From assembly GCA_001303025.1 (NCBI GenBank), contig LJNK01000007.1:1-64000 (forward strand): a stretch of DNA of 64,000 nt, in the 5' to 3' direction. Below are positions 1 to 8,599 of the stretch, in pieces (position 1 is the first letter of the stretch; each line of letters begins with the position of its first letter). The stretch comes from Deltaproteobacteria bacterium SG8_13. GTDB taxonomy: Bacteria; Desulfobacterota; Desulfobacteria; Desulfobacterales; SG8-13. Both the position numbers and the translations under genes were made by a program. A model generated the notes under the pieces. It had not been told where the DNA came from, did not search any database, and saw only the letters and a program-made list of their open reading frames with translations.

Positions 1-1233
1 GGTGTTTTCTGGATTTTCAATTTTCTGGGGATCGCCACCCAAACGCATGTGGCCCAGGCGGCCGGGCGCACCGACCGGCAGCGGGCGGGCCGGTTGACGG
101 CGCTTTCTCTGGCAATGGGTGGCGGGTTCGGTCTGCTGATGATCATGGTCGGCTGGCCGGCGGCTTCCCCAGCCGCGGTTGCCATGGGGGCTGAAGGGGA
201 GGTGCACCGGCTGGCTGTTGACTATATTCAGGTGCGCTGTCTGGGTGCCCCGGCGGTGCTGGTCACCATCGCCGCCTTCGGTTCACTGAGGGGCTTGCAG
301 GATATGGGCGCGCCACTGCGCGTGGCGATCGGGATTAATGCCATCAATGTGTTTCTCGATGCGCTCCTGATCTTCGGGTATGGCCCGATACCGGCGCTGG
401 GCGTCGTTGGGGCTGCCCTGGCGAGTGCCATCAGCCAGTGGATCGGAGCCGGATGGGCCGTATGGCTCGTGCACCGGCGAATCAGGCTGACCGCCGGGAT
501 TTCCATCCAAGACGCACGTGATCTGCTCCGGGCCGGTGGGGATCTTTTTGTGCGCACCGGTTTGTTGACCGTTTTTCTGCTGCTGTGCACCCGCTCGGCA
601 ACGCGCATGGGGCCGGATGCCGGCGCAGCCCACCAAGCCGTCCGCCAGGTGTGGGTCTTTACCGCATTGCTGCTGGATGCGTTTGCTATCAGCGGGCAGA
701 GTCTGATCGGTTATTTTCAGGGATCCCGGATGATCGGGGAAGCGAGGCGCGTGGCCGGGTTCGTGTGCGGCTGGAGCCTGGGGATCGGGATCGCAGTGGG
801 GCTGTTGATGATCGCCGGTACAACCGTTGCGGTTCGTCTGCTGGTGCCCGCCTCTGCGGCCGCCCTGTTTTTGCCGGCCTGGCAGGTAGCGGCAATCGCA
901 CAGCCGCTGAACGCGATTTCCTTTGCAACCGACGGCATTCACTGGGGAACCGGTGACTTTCGTTTCCTGAGAAATGTGATTGCCCTGGCAACCATCTGCG
1001 GCAGCCTGGGACTGGCCCTGCTGGATGAAAGCCGCCAGGAGGCGCTCACCTGGATCTGGATTGTCACGACGATCTGGATCGTGATCCGGGCATTTTTCGG
1101 GATGGCCCGCATCTGGCCCGGTATCGGAAACAGCCCGTTGGCTAACAAAAGTCCGTTTGATGGACCGGAAGCAGGCGGTATCCGGTCGGAACCAGGGCCA
1201 AAGGCGAACAGGGAAGCAAAAAGAGAGGGGTAA
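1..1233 (+). CDS. MATE family efflux protein (5' truncated)
   Basis: The reading frame is open from the first base of the window, so the N-terminus lies upstream; 410 residues are visible. The product is a polytopic inner-membrane protein with repeated hydrophobic helices and MATE-like segments: a TQTHVAQAAGR stretch near the visible start and ALGVVGAALASAISQW further on. MATE transporters export drugs or metabolites using Na+ or H+ gradients. The last 35 residues are hydrophilic, beyond the final membrane helix. The thioesterase gene begins 6 bases after the stop, so the two are probably co-transcribed. The substrate cannot be told from the sequence. The family call is firm; membership of the DinF subgroup is not. 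Confidence 0.85.
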   Translation, partial: GVFWIFNFLGIATQTHVAQAAGRTDRQRAGRLTALSLAMGGGFGLLMIMVGWPAASPAAVAMGAEGEVHRLAVDYIQVRCLGAPAVLVTIAAFGSLRGLQDMGAPLRVAIGINAINVFLDALLIFGYGPIPALGVVGAALASAISQWIGAGWAVWLVHRRIRLTAGISIQDARDLLRAGGDLFVRTGLLTVFLLLCTRSATRMGPDAGAAHQAVRQVWVFTALLLDAFAISGQSLIGYFQGSRMIGEARRVAGFVCGWSLGIGIAVGLLMIAGTTVAVRLLVPASAAALFLPAWQVAAIAQPLNAISFATDGIHWGTGDFRFLRNVIALATICGSLGLALLDESRQEALTWIWIVTTIWIVIRAFFGMARIWPGIGNSPLANKSPFDGPEAGGIRSEPGPKANREAKREG

Positions 1234-1239
1234 CCGGCC

Positions 1240-1710
1240 ATGGCTGAAGCACTCGACACGCTGTCGGCGCAGTTGGATTTTCTGCGGAAGTGGTATGAGC
1301 AGCAGATTCCTTTCAACCGGGTGATCGGCCTGCAGGTGGAAACCCTCCGGGTCGATTTCGTGTCGATCCGCTTTTCCATGCGGGAAGAGTTGATCGGCAA
1401 CGCCGTTCACGGCATCCTGCACGGCGGCGTAATTTCTTCCGTGCTGGATGCCACCGGCGGACTGGCTGCTGCCGCCAGCATACTGGAAAAAATGCAGGGC
1501 CGGTCTGCTGAAGAAATCGCCACGCGAATCGCCCGGATCGGCACCATCGACCTGCGGGTCGATTTTCTTCGCCCCGGGCGAGGCGAATTCTTTCGCGCCA
1601 AAAGCGCCATCATGCGCTCGGGCAACAAGGTGGCCGTCACCCGCATGGAGTTTTTCAGCAACAAGGAAATCCTGATCGCCGTCGGCACCGGTACCTACAT
1701 TGTCGGCTAG
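1240..1710 (+). CDS. yigI: YigI-type acyl-CoA thioesterase (hotdog fold)
   Basis: This 156-aa single-domain hotdog-fold protein matches the layout of E. coli YigI, a medium/long-chain acyl-CoA thioesterase of about 155 aa. Visible signatures are HGILHGGVISSVLDATGG around residues 48-66 (the HGG motif that caps the active-site helix), then GTIDLRVDFLRPGRG and GNKVAVTRMEF in the second half. It would hydrolyse acyl-CoA in the cytoplasm. The ATG start follows the MATE stop by 6 bases, with GAGAGGGG acting as ribosome-binding site. Family assignment is strong; chain-length specificity is inferred from the homologue. Confidence 0.85.
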   Translation: MAEALDTLSAQLDFLRKWYEQQIPFNRVIGLQVETLRVDFVSIRFSMREELIGNAVHGILHGGVISSVLDATGGLAAAASILEKMQGRSAEEIATRIARIGTIDLRVDFLRPGRGEFFRAKSAIMRSGNKVAVTRMEFFSNKEILIAVGTGTYIVG

Positions 1711-1880
1711 GCGCAGGGTGCCCGGATCGTCAGATCCGCGCACCATGCAAGCGTAAAACGCGCCCGGCAGAGACGAACGACCAGTGACAATAGAGGGAAA
1801 CAGGGCCTGCGGGCCGATCGAGGGTGCTGTGGTTCAGATTGTTTTCTTGAATTCAACCATCGTTTTGGGAGGAGCAGGAT

Positions 1881-2771
1881 ATGCCGAAGAAAGAAAAAAT
1901 CGGATTCATCGGCCTGGGATTGCTGGGAACACCCATGGCGGTCAACCTGATCAAAGCCGGGTGCGAGCTGGCGGTATACAACCGCAGTCCGGAAAAAGCC
2001 GCACCCTTGGCGGGTCTTGGTGCCCAAATCGTTGCGAACCCGCATGCGGCAGCCGATCCGGGCGGCCTGGTCATCAGCTGCGTGTCCGACGACGCTGCCC
2101 TGGAGGCGGTCGTCGGCAAAGACAACGAGCTGGCCAGGCGGTTGGGCGAAGGGGGCATCCATGTGTCGATGAGCACCATCCTGCCGGACACCGCCAGCCG
2201 GCTTGCAGAAAATCAACGGCGGTTCGGCGGCCATTATGTCGCTGCGCCGGTAATGGGACGACCGGACGCGGTGGCTGCCGGCAAGCAGTCTTATTTTGTT
2301 TCCGGGGACCCGGGCGCCAAAGACCGCGTGCGGCCCTTGCTGGAAGCGATCTGCCTGAAGGTCTTCGACTTCGGCGAAAATCCGGCCGCTGCCAACGTGG
2401 CCAAGCTGGCGGCCAATTTTCTGGTCGCTTCCGCCATCGAAGCCATGGCCGAAGCGTTTGCCTTTGTAGTGAAAAACGATGCCGATCCGGCCCAACTGCT
2501 CGATGCCGCGGCGAGCACGTTTCTGGCCTGTCCGGTGTACCAGAATTATGGCAGGCAGATACTGGAGAAAACATACACCCAGCCGCTGTTTAAACTTGCC
2601 CTGGGATTGAAGGACGTGAAACTGATCGCCCGAACCGCCACCGAGAGCCAGACCCCCATGCGCTTTGCGCGGGTGTTGGAGGATCGCTTCCTGGCGGCGA
2701 TGGCCGCAGGATACGGGGGCTATGACTGGACGGGAATTACGGCGGAAGTCAACCGGGAGGCCGGTCTTTGA
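1881..2771 (+). CDS. NAD(P)-dependent beta-hydroxyacid dehydrogenase family protein
   Basis: A 296-aa protein of the 3-hydroxyisobutyrate dehydrogenase/6-phosphogluconate dehydrogenase-like family. The N-terminal Rossmann motif GLGLLGTPMA starts near residue 12. The substrate-binding segment STILPDTASR and the following APVMGRPDAVAAG lie mid-protein, and the catalytic lysine is in NVAKLAANF near residue 175. Family members reduce or oxidise small beta-hydroxy acids or semialdehydes. The start is fixed by GGGAGGAG 9 bases upstream of the ATG. Its stop codon overlaps the next start by one base (TGATG), so it is probably translationally coupled to the nitrilase-like gene. The exact substrate is not predictable. 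Confidence 0.85.
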   Translation: MPKKEKIGFIGLGLLGTPMAVNLIKAGCELAVYNRSPEKAAPLAGLGAQIVANPHAAADPGGLVISCVSDDAALEAVVGKDNELARRLGEGGIHVSMSTILPDTASRLAENQRRFGGHYVAAPVMGRPDAVAAGKQSYFVSGDPGAKDRVRPLLEAICLKVFDFGENPAAANVAKLAANFLVASAIEAMAEAFAFVVKNDADPAQLLDAAASTFLACPVYQNYGRQILEKTYTQPLFKLALGLKDVKLIARTATESQTPMRFARVLEDRFLAAMAAGYGGYDWTGITAEVNREAGL

Positions 2772-3544
2772 TGAAAGTCACGGTATGCCAGCTGCGCAAC
2801 GATCCGGACCCGCTTCGCGAAGACTGGCAGAAGCTGGTCGGGCACGTGCAGCAGCAGGGCAGCGAGCTCGTTTTGCTGCCGGAGATGTGCTTTTATCCGT
2901 GGCTTTGCCGCAGCCGGCAGCCGGATCCTGCTCTCTGGGAGGCCTCGGTGGAAACGCACCGGCAGTGGCTGGAGCGCCTGGAGGAGCTCGACACGGCGGC
3001 AGTGGCGGGCAGTGTTCCGGTAATTGCAGGGAATCGACGGTTCAATGAGGCGTTTATCTGGTCGCCGCAAAGCGGCTATCGCCCGGCCCATCGAAAAACC
3101 TTTCTTCCGGATGAAGACGGTTTCTGGGAAGCATCATGGTATGATCGCGGGCCGCTTTCCTTTGCAGCGGTCGAAACGTCAGTCGCCAGGCTGGGCTTTC
3201 TGATCTGCACCGAGATGTGGTTTGCCGAACGTGCCAGAGCGTACGGCAGAGCCGGCGTTCATTTGCTGCTGGTTCCGAGGGCCACACCGCTTTCATCTGC
3301 GGACAAGTGGCTGGCCGGCGGGCGGGCGGCCGCCGTCGTCTCAGGGGCTTTTTGCCTTTCCTCCTGTCTGGGAGGTGTCGACCGCCGCGGCATGCAGTGG
3401 GCCGGCCAGGGTTGGATCATCGGGCCGGAAGAAGGAGAGATCCTTGGTTTGACAACTTCATCCGAGCCCTTTATCACGATGGACATCGACCTGCATTCCG
3501 CTGAAAACGCCAAGCATACATACCCGCGTTATGTGCCGGAATAA
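2771..3544 (+). CDS. Carbon-nitrogen hydrolase (nitrilase superfamily)
   Basis: A 257-aa cytoplasmic amidohydrolase. The superfamily Glu-Lys-Cys triad is visible as E38 in LLPEMCF, K109 in HRKTFLP and C146 in FLICTEMW. Length and motif spacing fit stand-alone amidases such as omega-amidase or carbamoylputrescine-type enzymes. ATG 2771 overlaps the previous stop by one base; a TTG three bases earlier is a less likely start. The upstream dehydrogenase and downstream M20 deacylase suggest a small pathway that trims N-acylated or amidated metabolites, but the substrate is unknown. Confidence 0.85.
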   Translation: MKVTVCQLRNDPDPLREDWQKLVGHVQQQGSELVLLPEMCFYPWLCRSRQPDPALWEASVETHRQWLERLEELDTAAVAGSVPVIAGNRRFNEAFIWSPQSGYRPAHRKTFLPDEDGFWEASWYDRGPLSFAAVETSVARLGFLICTEMWFAERARAYGRAGVHLLLVPRATPLSSADKWLAGGRAAAVVSGAFCLSSCLGGVDRRGMQWAGQGWIIGPEEGEILGLTTSSEPFITMDIDLHSAENAKHTYPRYVPE

Positions 3545-3630
3545 CCTCCGGTTGCCGCTGCAGGATCCGGTTTCATGATTCGGCATATCAACGCAAGTAC
3601 GCCTGCTCATAAACCGGGAAGGAAACAACC

Positions 3631-4767
3631 ATGGCAAAGAAATCTACCCTGCTGGAATTGACCCGCAAGCTGCTGACATTTGACACTGTCAATCCGCCGG
3701 GAAACGAGCGGCCGTGTGCCGATTTTATTGCCGGTATCCTGCAGGAAGCCGGATTTGAGGTGCGCAGCTATGAATTCGAGAAAAACCGCACAAGCCTTGT
3801 GGCCGACCTGCGCTTCAGCGACAGTCGGGATCCGATCTGCTTCTCCGGGCATATGGACACGGTTCCCCTCGGCCAGGCAGCATGGAGCAAAAACCCGTTC
3901 GGCGGTGACCGGGAAGGTGACCGGATATACGGCAGGGGCGCTTCGGACATGAAGGGGGGCCTGGCAGCGATGATCGTTGCAGCCGGGCGCATAGCGCGGT
4001 CATCGGCCGGGGTGGGCGGCCTGAAGGTGGTGCTGACGGCCGGGGAGGAAAACGGCTGCCAGGGGGCGGATCATCTGGCCGGACTCGAATCGGTCCTGGG
4101 CCGGTCCGGTGCGCTGGTCGTAGGCGAGCCTACGGCCAACTACCCGGTGATCGGCCACAAGGGGGCCTTCTGGCTGGAGGCGGTGACCACCGGGGTGACG
4201 GCCCACGGATCGATGCCGGAGCAGGGCGTCAATGCAATTTACAGGGCAGCACGGGCGATCGCCAAGCTGGAGACCTTCGATTTCAGGATCGACCCGCACC
4301 CGGTACTCGGGGCCCCGACGCTCAATGTCGGCACCATCTCCGGCGGTCTCAACATCAATTCCGTGCCCGATCGCGTCACTTTCACCCTCGACCTTCGCCT
4401 GATCCCGGGGCAGTCGATCGAACAGGTTCACCGGCAGCTGCAGACTCAACTCGGCGACCAGGTGGAATTGATCCGCCTGACCGCCGCTCCGGCGATCTTT
4501 ACCGATCCGCACAGCAAGTGGGTGCAGGAGGTGTTTTCCATCATGGAAACCCATCTCGGGCAGCGACCCGAGCCGCGGGCAGTGACGTATTTCACGGATG
4601 CATCCGCATTGACTGCCGCCTTCGGGGGCCCGCCCACCGTCATCCTGGGGCCCGGGGAACCGGAACTGGCCCACAAGACCGATGAATACTGCCGCCTGTC
4701 ACGGATTGAAACCGCCGCGCGGGTCTACGAAGAGATCGCCCGCAGATGGTGCCGGATCGATCCTTGA
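3631..4767 (+). CDS. M20 family metallo-deacylase (ArgE/DapE-like)
   Basis: A 378-aa zinc hydrolase of the ArgE/DapE/ACY1 type. The di-zinc site is visible as H74 and D76 in FSGHMDTVP, D106 in RGASDMKGG, the catalytic Glu pair near residues 139-140 in TAGEENG, and a C-terminal His in ELAHKTDEYC. The dimerisation domain lies around residues 180-290. Members cleave amide bonds of N-acyl amino acids or N-succinyl-diaminopimelate. The DapE-like GHMDTVP does not by itself separate DapE from other deacylases. AAGGA precedes the ATG. Compare the M20-like protein at 56633, which lacks the Glu pair. Confidence 0.8.
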   Translation: MAKKSTLLELTRKLLTFDTVNPPGNERPCADFIAGILQEAGFEVRSYEFEKNRTSLVADLRFSDSRDPICFSGHMDTVPLGQAAWSKNPFGGDREGDRIYGRGASDMKGGLAAMIVAAGRIARSSAGVGGLKVVLTAGEENGCQGADHLAGLESVLGRSGALVVGEPTANYPVIGHKGAFWLEAVTTGVTAHGSMPEQGVNAIYRAARAIAKLETFDFRIDPHPVLGAPTLNVGTISGGLNINSVPDRVTFTLDLRLIPGQSIEQVHRQLQTQLGDQVELIRLTAAPAIFTDPHSKWVQEVFSIMETHLGQRPEPRAVTYFTDASALTAAFGGPPTVILGPGEPELAHKTDEYCRLSRIETAARVYEEIARRWCRIDP

Positions 4768-4833
4768 ACGCCATCAGTGCGAAGCCGGCCGATGGGAGGC
4801 AGAGCACACACAGCTCATGGAAAGCGGTTTTGC

Positions 4834-5379
4834 CTATTTCGGCCTGGGGGGGAACTGGTTGAGGATTTCGGCAACGGTCTGGTTGACGATGCGGGTTGTT
4901 TTTTGGGGATCGGCTTTCTCCGTTACGCGCCGGGTGCCCGTTCCTCTCCACATCAGGCGGTTTTCCGCGGCATCGCCGAGGTCGATGACCAGCATCCCCT
5001 CGTCGTAGGTCCGGATGGTGGTTTCAAATCCGGCGCCGCCCCAGTAAGGGTAGCGGCCGTATCCAAAACCGCTGTTAAAAGAGTCCCCTTCGATTCTGGA
5101 TCGAATGGCGAGATGATAGGCCACCAGCATGTCCGGTTGACCGTCGATCTTTTTGCGATAGCCTTTTGAGATCAGCGTCTGCTCCACAGCGCTGCGAATG
5201 CGGGCATCCAGCAAGGGATTGTCCACCCGGATGTCGCCGGTCCGGGGCTGCTCGGCGGATACCCAATCGAAAGTCCGGTATTTGGAGAAGTCGGCGCCGA
5301 TCTCATAGTCCTGGCTCACGGTTACCGATGAGCAGCCAATCAGAAGCAATATGATCGCCGCCCGGATTACAGATGGCAT
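4834..5379 (-). CDS. DUF4136 family lipoprotein
   Basis: A 181-aa exported protein. The chosen ATG gives a short signal peptide ending in LLLIGCSS, a lipobox, so it should be an acylated envelope lipoprotein. The mature part carries DUF4136-type features: a KYRTFDW segment after the lipobox and a conserved C-terminal block with DEGMLVIDLGDAA and LMWRGTG. The family has no established function. An in-frame start 72 bases upstream would put a charged extension before the signal peptide and is rejected. It is divergent from the DUF2845 gene at 5507. Confidence 0.7.
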   Translation of the reverse strand: MPSVIRAAIILLLIGCSSVTVSQDYEIGADFSKYRTFDWVSAEQPRTGDIRVDNPLLDARIRSAVEQTLISKGYRKKIDGQPDMLVAYHLAIRSRIEGDSFNSGFGYGRYPYWGGAGFETTIRTYDEGMLVIDLGDAAENRLMWRGTGTRRVTEKADPQKTTRIVNQTVAEILNQFPPRPK

Positions 5380-5435
5380 GGGTCTGGTGCCCTTTTCCTT
5401 TCGCCTTTCCAGAAAAACAGTCAAAGGCTTTTCGT

Positions 5436-5464
5436 TTGACAAGCGAATCACTGATTTTTATAGT
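5436..5464 (+). promoter_or_regulatory. Sigma70-type promoter for the DUF2845 / binding-protein pair
   Basis: TTGACA at 5436-5441 and TATAGT at 5459-5464 are separated by exactly 17 bases, close to the sigma70 consensus. The predicted transcription start is about 35 bases before the ATG at 5507. It would drive the secreted DUF2845 protein and probably the binding protein at 5883. Confidence 0.7.
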
Positions 5465-5506
5465 ATCGTCATTATCTCATCTGTCAACCCTAATGGAGGT
5501 ACCAAA

Positions 5507-5833
5507 ATGAAAAGGCTTCTTGTCGGTTGGATGATTGTTGTGATGGCATCTATGATGCTGCTGCCGGCTGTCGGAATCAAGCAGGTCCATGCAGGCAAGC
5601 TCAATCCATCCATTGGCAGCGGATTTCGCTGCGGGAATCTGATGATGGAGGAGGGGCTGGAAAAGTTGCAGGTCCTGGCAAATTGCGGAGACCCAGTGGC
5701 CACCGAAAAATCATGGATCGACAAGTACGGTGAGGTCGAAAAGCTGGTGTACGGACCGGACGCCGGGTATTATTACATCCTCTATTTTTTTCACGGCAAC
5801 ATGATCGGAGTGGAGGAAGTCCGACAGCAGTAG
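5507..5833 (+). CDS. Small secreted DUF2845 protein
   Basis: A 108-aa protein with a Sec signal peptide (MKRLLVGW, a hydrophobic core, cleavage near HAG at residues 27-29). The mature domain matches the DUF2845 pattern: FRCGNLMMEEG, then LANCGDPVA and a conserved aromatic C-terminal strand. The two cysteines (about residues 44 and 62) could form a disulfide in the periplasm. GGAGG lies 8 bases before the chosen ATG; earlier in-frame starts would destroy the signal peptide. It lies 49 bases upstream of an orphan solute-binding protein. No function is known for the family. Confidence 0.75.
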   Translation: MKRLLVGWMIVVMASMMLLPAVGIKQVHAGKLNPSIGSGFRCGNLMMEEGLEKLQVLANCGDPVATEKSWIDKYGEVEKLVYGPDAGYYYILYFFHGNMIGVEEVRQQ

Positions 5834-5882
5834 CATCGCCAATCAGCAGATGTCAAATTCTTTGCGAAAAAGGAGAACCAAA

Positions 5883-6710
5883 ATGAAAAAAACGAGGGTG
5901 TTTGTCGTCCTGGTTTTGATGTTGGGCTTTCTGGGTGCCTGCGCCCAGATGGGTGCAGTGAACTCGTCGTCCTCACCGGCACCGGTTCTTGACAGAATTC
6001 AGAAGCGGGGCGAGTTGGTGGTCGGAACCGCGGCCAGCATGCCGCCGCTGAACATGACCACCAAAGACGGCCGGATCATCGGACTGGATATCGATCTGGC
6101 CAACTACATCGCCGATTCACTGGACGTAAGGCTCAGAAAAGAGAAAATGCTGTTCAAAGATCTTCTTCCGGCCCTGGAGTCCGGCAAGGTGGATATGGTC
6201 ATCTCCGGTGTGACCATCACCGCCGAGCGCAATGCCAAGGTGGCATTTGTCGGTCCCTACTACATCTCCGGCAAAGGGGTGCTCACTAGCGTGGCGACGC
6301 TCTCCTCGATCACCTCACCGGACGACTTAGACAAGAAAGAATTCAAAATAACGGCTTTGGAAGGATCCACCAGTGAACGGTTTGTAAAGATTCAGATGCC
6401 CACAGCAGTATACACGCCGGCAGAAGACTACGATGCGGGCGTCCAGATGGTCATCGAGGGGAAGGTGGATGCCATGATTGCCGATCACCCCATATGCGTG
6501 ATCTCTGTGGCGCGCTATCCGCAGCACGACCTGTTTACCATCGTCTCCCCTTTTACCTACGAACCGCTCGGAATCGCGCTGCCGGCTGGCGATCCCCTCT
6601 TGGTGAACCTGGTCGACAACCTTCTCGATTCGATAGCGGGCAGCGGAGCCCTTGAGGATGCCACACGGTATTGGTTTGAGAAGGGCGAATGGTTCGATCA
6701 ACTGCCCTAA
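5883..6710 (+). CDS. Orphan periplasmic solute-binding lipoprotein (SBP_bac_3 type)
   Basis: A 275-aa family-3 extracellular solute-binding protein. The N-terminus ends in FLGACAQ, a lipobox, so it is probably membrane-anchored. The binding fold starts with RIQKRGELVVGTAASMPPLN and includes GLDIDLANYIAD and DMVISGVTIT, typical of amino-acid binding proteins. No ABC permease or ATPase is nearby, so its partner is unknown. AAGGAG 8 bases before ATG 5883 sets the start. It is clearly paralogous to the protein at 25072, sharing the MPPLNMTTK segment and the same C-terminal architecture. A strong bidirectional terminator follows. Confidence 0.85.
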   Translation: MKKTRVFVVLVLMLGFLGACAQMGAVNSSSSPAPVLDRIQKRGELVVGTAASMPPLNMTTKDGRIIGLDIDLANYIADSLDVRLRKEKMLFKDLLPALESGKVDMVISGVTITAERNAKVAFVGPYYISGKGVLTSVATLSSITSPDDLDKKEFKITALEGSTSERFVKIQMPTAVYTPAEDYDAGVQMVIEGKVDAMIADHPICVISVARYPQHDLFTIVSPFTYEPLGIALPAGDPLLVNLVDNLLDSIAGSGALEDATRYWFEKGEWFDQLP

Positions 6711-6726
6711 AGCGTTCAATCCTTCC

Positions 6727-6785
6727 AAAAAAAGCTCCCCCGCTTTGCCCCTATGAATGCAAGGGGGCAAAGCGGGGCTTTTTGT
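6727..6785. terminator. Bidirectional rho-independent terminator
   Basis: A GC-rich inverted repeat has left arm CCCCGCTTTGCCCC and right arm GGGGGCAAAGCGGGG with one unpaired G, around an 8-9 base loop. It is flanked by an A-run at 6727-6734 and a T-run at 6780-6785. It lies between the convergent binding-protein gene and AI-2E-family gene and can stop transcription from both sides. Confidence 0.9.
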
Positions 6786-6829
6786 AACGGACGGCTGCGG
6801 GATAAGCGCGATTTTTCCTGTGGGTTCCA

Positions 6830-7927
6830 CTATGAGGCAGCCAGAAAGCGTCTGTAATACGCCAGCAGCAGGTAGGTCATCGGCAAAGCGATAATCAGAC
6901 CGAGCAGGCCCAGCAGTTTTCCCCATATGGACAAAGAGAGCATGATCATCGCCGGGTTCAACCCGGTGACTTTGCCCATGATCTTGGGGACCAAAATAGC
7001 GTCCTGAACAATCTGCACCACGGCGATCACCAGGGCGGTCAGCCCCAGCACCGCCCAGACGCTCATGCCGGCCTCGAGGGCGTGAAAAACCGCCAGCAGC
7101 GCCGCGGGGATAAAACCGATGATCTGCAGGTAGGGAACCATGTTGAGCAGCCCCATAAGCAGTCCCAGTAGGATCCCCAGCGGAAGTCCAATTACAGCGA
7201 AGCCGACCGCAAACAAAACGCCGCAGATGGAAGCCACCGCCGCCTGTCCCCGGAAATAGTTGTTCATGGCGGATTCGAAGTCGTCGACAAAGTCCACGAA
7301 CGGTTCCCGGTAGGGTTCGGGGATCAACCCCTTCCAGCCCCGGCTGAATTTTTGATAATCGAATAGCAGAAAAATCAAATAGAGCCCTACGACCGCCAGC
7401 CCTACAATGCTCATGATCACCGTGGCCGTGCCGGTGACCAGGCCCCATACACCCGGCAACACCTTGCCGGCGGCAGCTTGCACGTTTTTCCAGAAACTGG
7501 CGCTGTTGAACAGATCCCGCACTTCCGGCCGGGCTGCATAGTCCTTGATGGTCTGCCAGAGGTCTGCGGGCAGCATCGTTGCAGCCCTTCTGGCCAGATC
7601 GCTATCTTCTGCCAGTGCGGAGAGCAGCCGGCCCATGTCCACCATCTCTTTGACGACCATCGGAACGACCACGGCAACCAGGGCAGCGAATACGATCACC
7701 ACGATCAGCAAGCCGAGCAGGACGGCAACCGTGCGATTGGGGATTTTCCTCTGAATCAGCACCACCAGGGGATTGATCAGGTAGGCCAGCAGAAAAGCCA
7801 CGGCAAAAGGTATCAGCACATCGCTCAGGTACCCCATCAGCCAGACCAGCCCGGCCAGAAATCCAACACCGATGAGGATCCTCACTACGCGGTCAAAGGT
7901 GTAGGGCTTGTCATTCGACAGAACCAT
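6830..7927 (-). CDS. AI-2E family transporter (TqsA/PerM-like)
   Basis: A 365-aa inner-membrane protein of the AI-2E exporter/PerM family. It has two N-terminal hydrophobic helices, a further helix around residues 60-90, a central soluble-looking segment (about residues 100-190), then four or five helices ending in LLGLIIALPMTYLLLAY. Family members include putative autoinducer-2 exporters and Na+/H+ antiporters, so the substrate is open. ATG 7927 follows GAAGGGA at a good distance; an in-frame start 81 bases earlier adds a poorly hydrophobic extension. It is last in a minus-strand run that begins with the symporter fusion at 10822. Confidence 0.85.
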   Translation of the reverse strand: MVLSNDKPYTFDRVVRILIGVGFLAGLVWLMGYLSDVLIPFAVAFLLAYLINPLVVLIQRKIPNRTVAVLLGLLIVVIVFAALVAVVVPMVVKEMVDMGRLLSALAEDSDLARRAATMLPADLWQTIKDYAARPEVRDLFNSASFWKNVQAAAGKVLPGVWGLVTGTATVIMSIVGLAVVGLYLIFLLFDYQKFSRGWKGLIPEPYREPFVDFVDDFESAMNNYFRGQAAVASICGVLFAVGFAVIGLPLGILLGLLMGLLNMVPYLQIIGFIPAALLAVFHALEAGMSVWAVLGLTALVIAVVQIVQDAILVPKIMGKVTGLNPAMIMLSLSIWGKLLGLLGLIIALPMTYLLLAYYRRFLAAS

Positions 7928-8044
7928 TGGGATAATCCCTTCAAATACCACAGCGCCGGTGGTCGCCAGCGCACCGAGTCGCCGCTCTCCTGCTAACGGC
8001 GGCTTCATGGAATTGCAGTTAGACGGCGAAGAGAAAATTATGCA

Positions 8045-8371
8045 TTACGGCGATTTTTCTTCATCACCCTTTTCTTCGGTTTCAGCCTGATAGTGCGATT
8101 TGAAAGCGGCGACGCCATCCTTCAAGGCGGTCCAGGCCCGCTCGGATTCACCCTTCAGGGTGTCCCAGGCACCTTCTCCGGAAGCCTTGATCTCTGCCAG
8201 CTTCTTTTCGGCTTCCTCGCGTTTTTTGCGCAGATCTGCAATCTGCTGGCGGTATTTACCCTGCAGCTCGGACTTGACCGTCAACGCCTTTTCCTCCAGT
8301 TTGTCGATCTCCACATTCCACTCTTTGAGGCGGTTTCCCATTTTCGAAATAAACTCTTCACGTTTGGACAT
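8045..8371 (-). CDS. Coiled-coil protein of unknown function
   Basis: A 108-aa soluble protein, highly charged and almost entirely helical. The stretch from about residue 10 to 65 is rich in Lys and Glu with heptad-like spacing (LKEWNVEIDKLEEKA, then KLAEIKASG), suggesting a coiled coil. No signal peptide or membrane segment is visible. The ATG at 8371 is supported by AAAGGAGG 6 bases upstream. It lies between the symporter fusion and the AI-2E gene on the same strand. Similar small helical proteins are widespread in Desulfobacterota without a known role. Confidence 0.7.
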   Translation of the reverse strand: MSKREEFISKMGNRLKEWNVEIDKLEEKALTVKSELQGKYRQQIADLRKKREEAEKKLAEIKASGEGAWDTLKGESERAWTALKDGVAAFKSHYQAETEEKGDEEKSP

Positions 8372-8445
8372 CGGTTGACCTCCTTTCACTGCCTCTCTCG
8401 GCTGTGCCGTTGCGGCACGTCAGGGTTTTATGTCTCCACATTTTT

Positions 8446-8595
8446 TCATGGCCGCGTCGCGACTTTCACGGTCACCACGATGCAGGTGCTGAAAAACGAC
8501 AGGATCTCTAAGTGCAGGGATTTTACCCAGCAGTGCGATTTGAGGATGATATATGCCGCGATAGCGGCGACAAATCCCGGAAGAAATCTGCCCAT
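8446..8595 (-). CDS. Small putative membrane protein
   Basis: A 49-aa open frame starting 4 bases after the stop of the symporter fusion. GGAGGG lies 8 bases before its ATG. It contains one hydrophobic segment (GFVAAIAAYIILK) and a second, weaker one near the C-terminus. Position and ribosome-binding site suggest translation coupled to the transporter. It resembles nothing recognisable and could be a chance frame. Confidence 0.35.
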   Translation of the reverse strand: MGRFLPGFVAAIAAYIILKSHCWVKSLHLEILSFFSTCIVVTVKVATRP

Positions 8596-8599
8596 CGAT

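Noticed and set aside
283-1746. 487-residue antisense open frame over the MATE and thioesterase genes
   Set aside because: Composition is low-complexity (His, Gln, Gly, Asp) and it is a shadow of genes with strong motifs.
8404-8418. GTGCCG/CGGCAC hairpin as a terminator
   Set aside because: No T-run follows on either strand.
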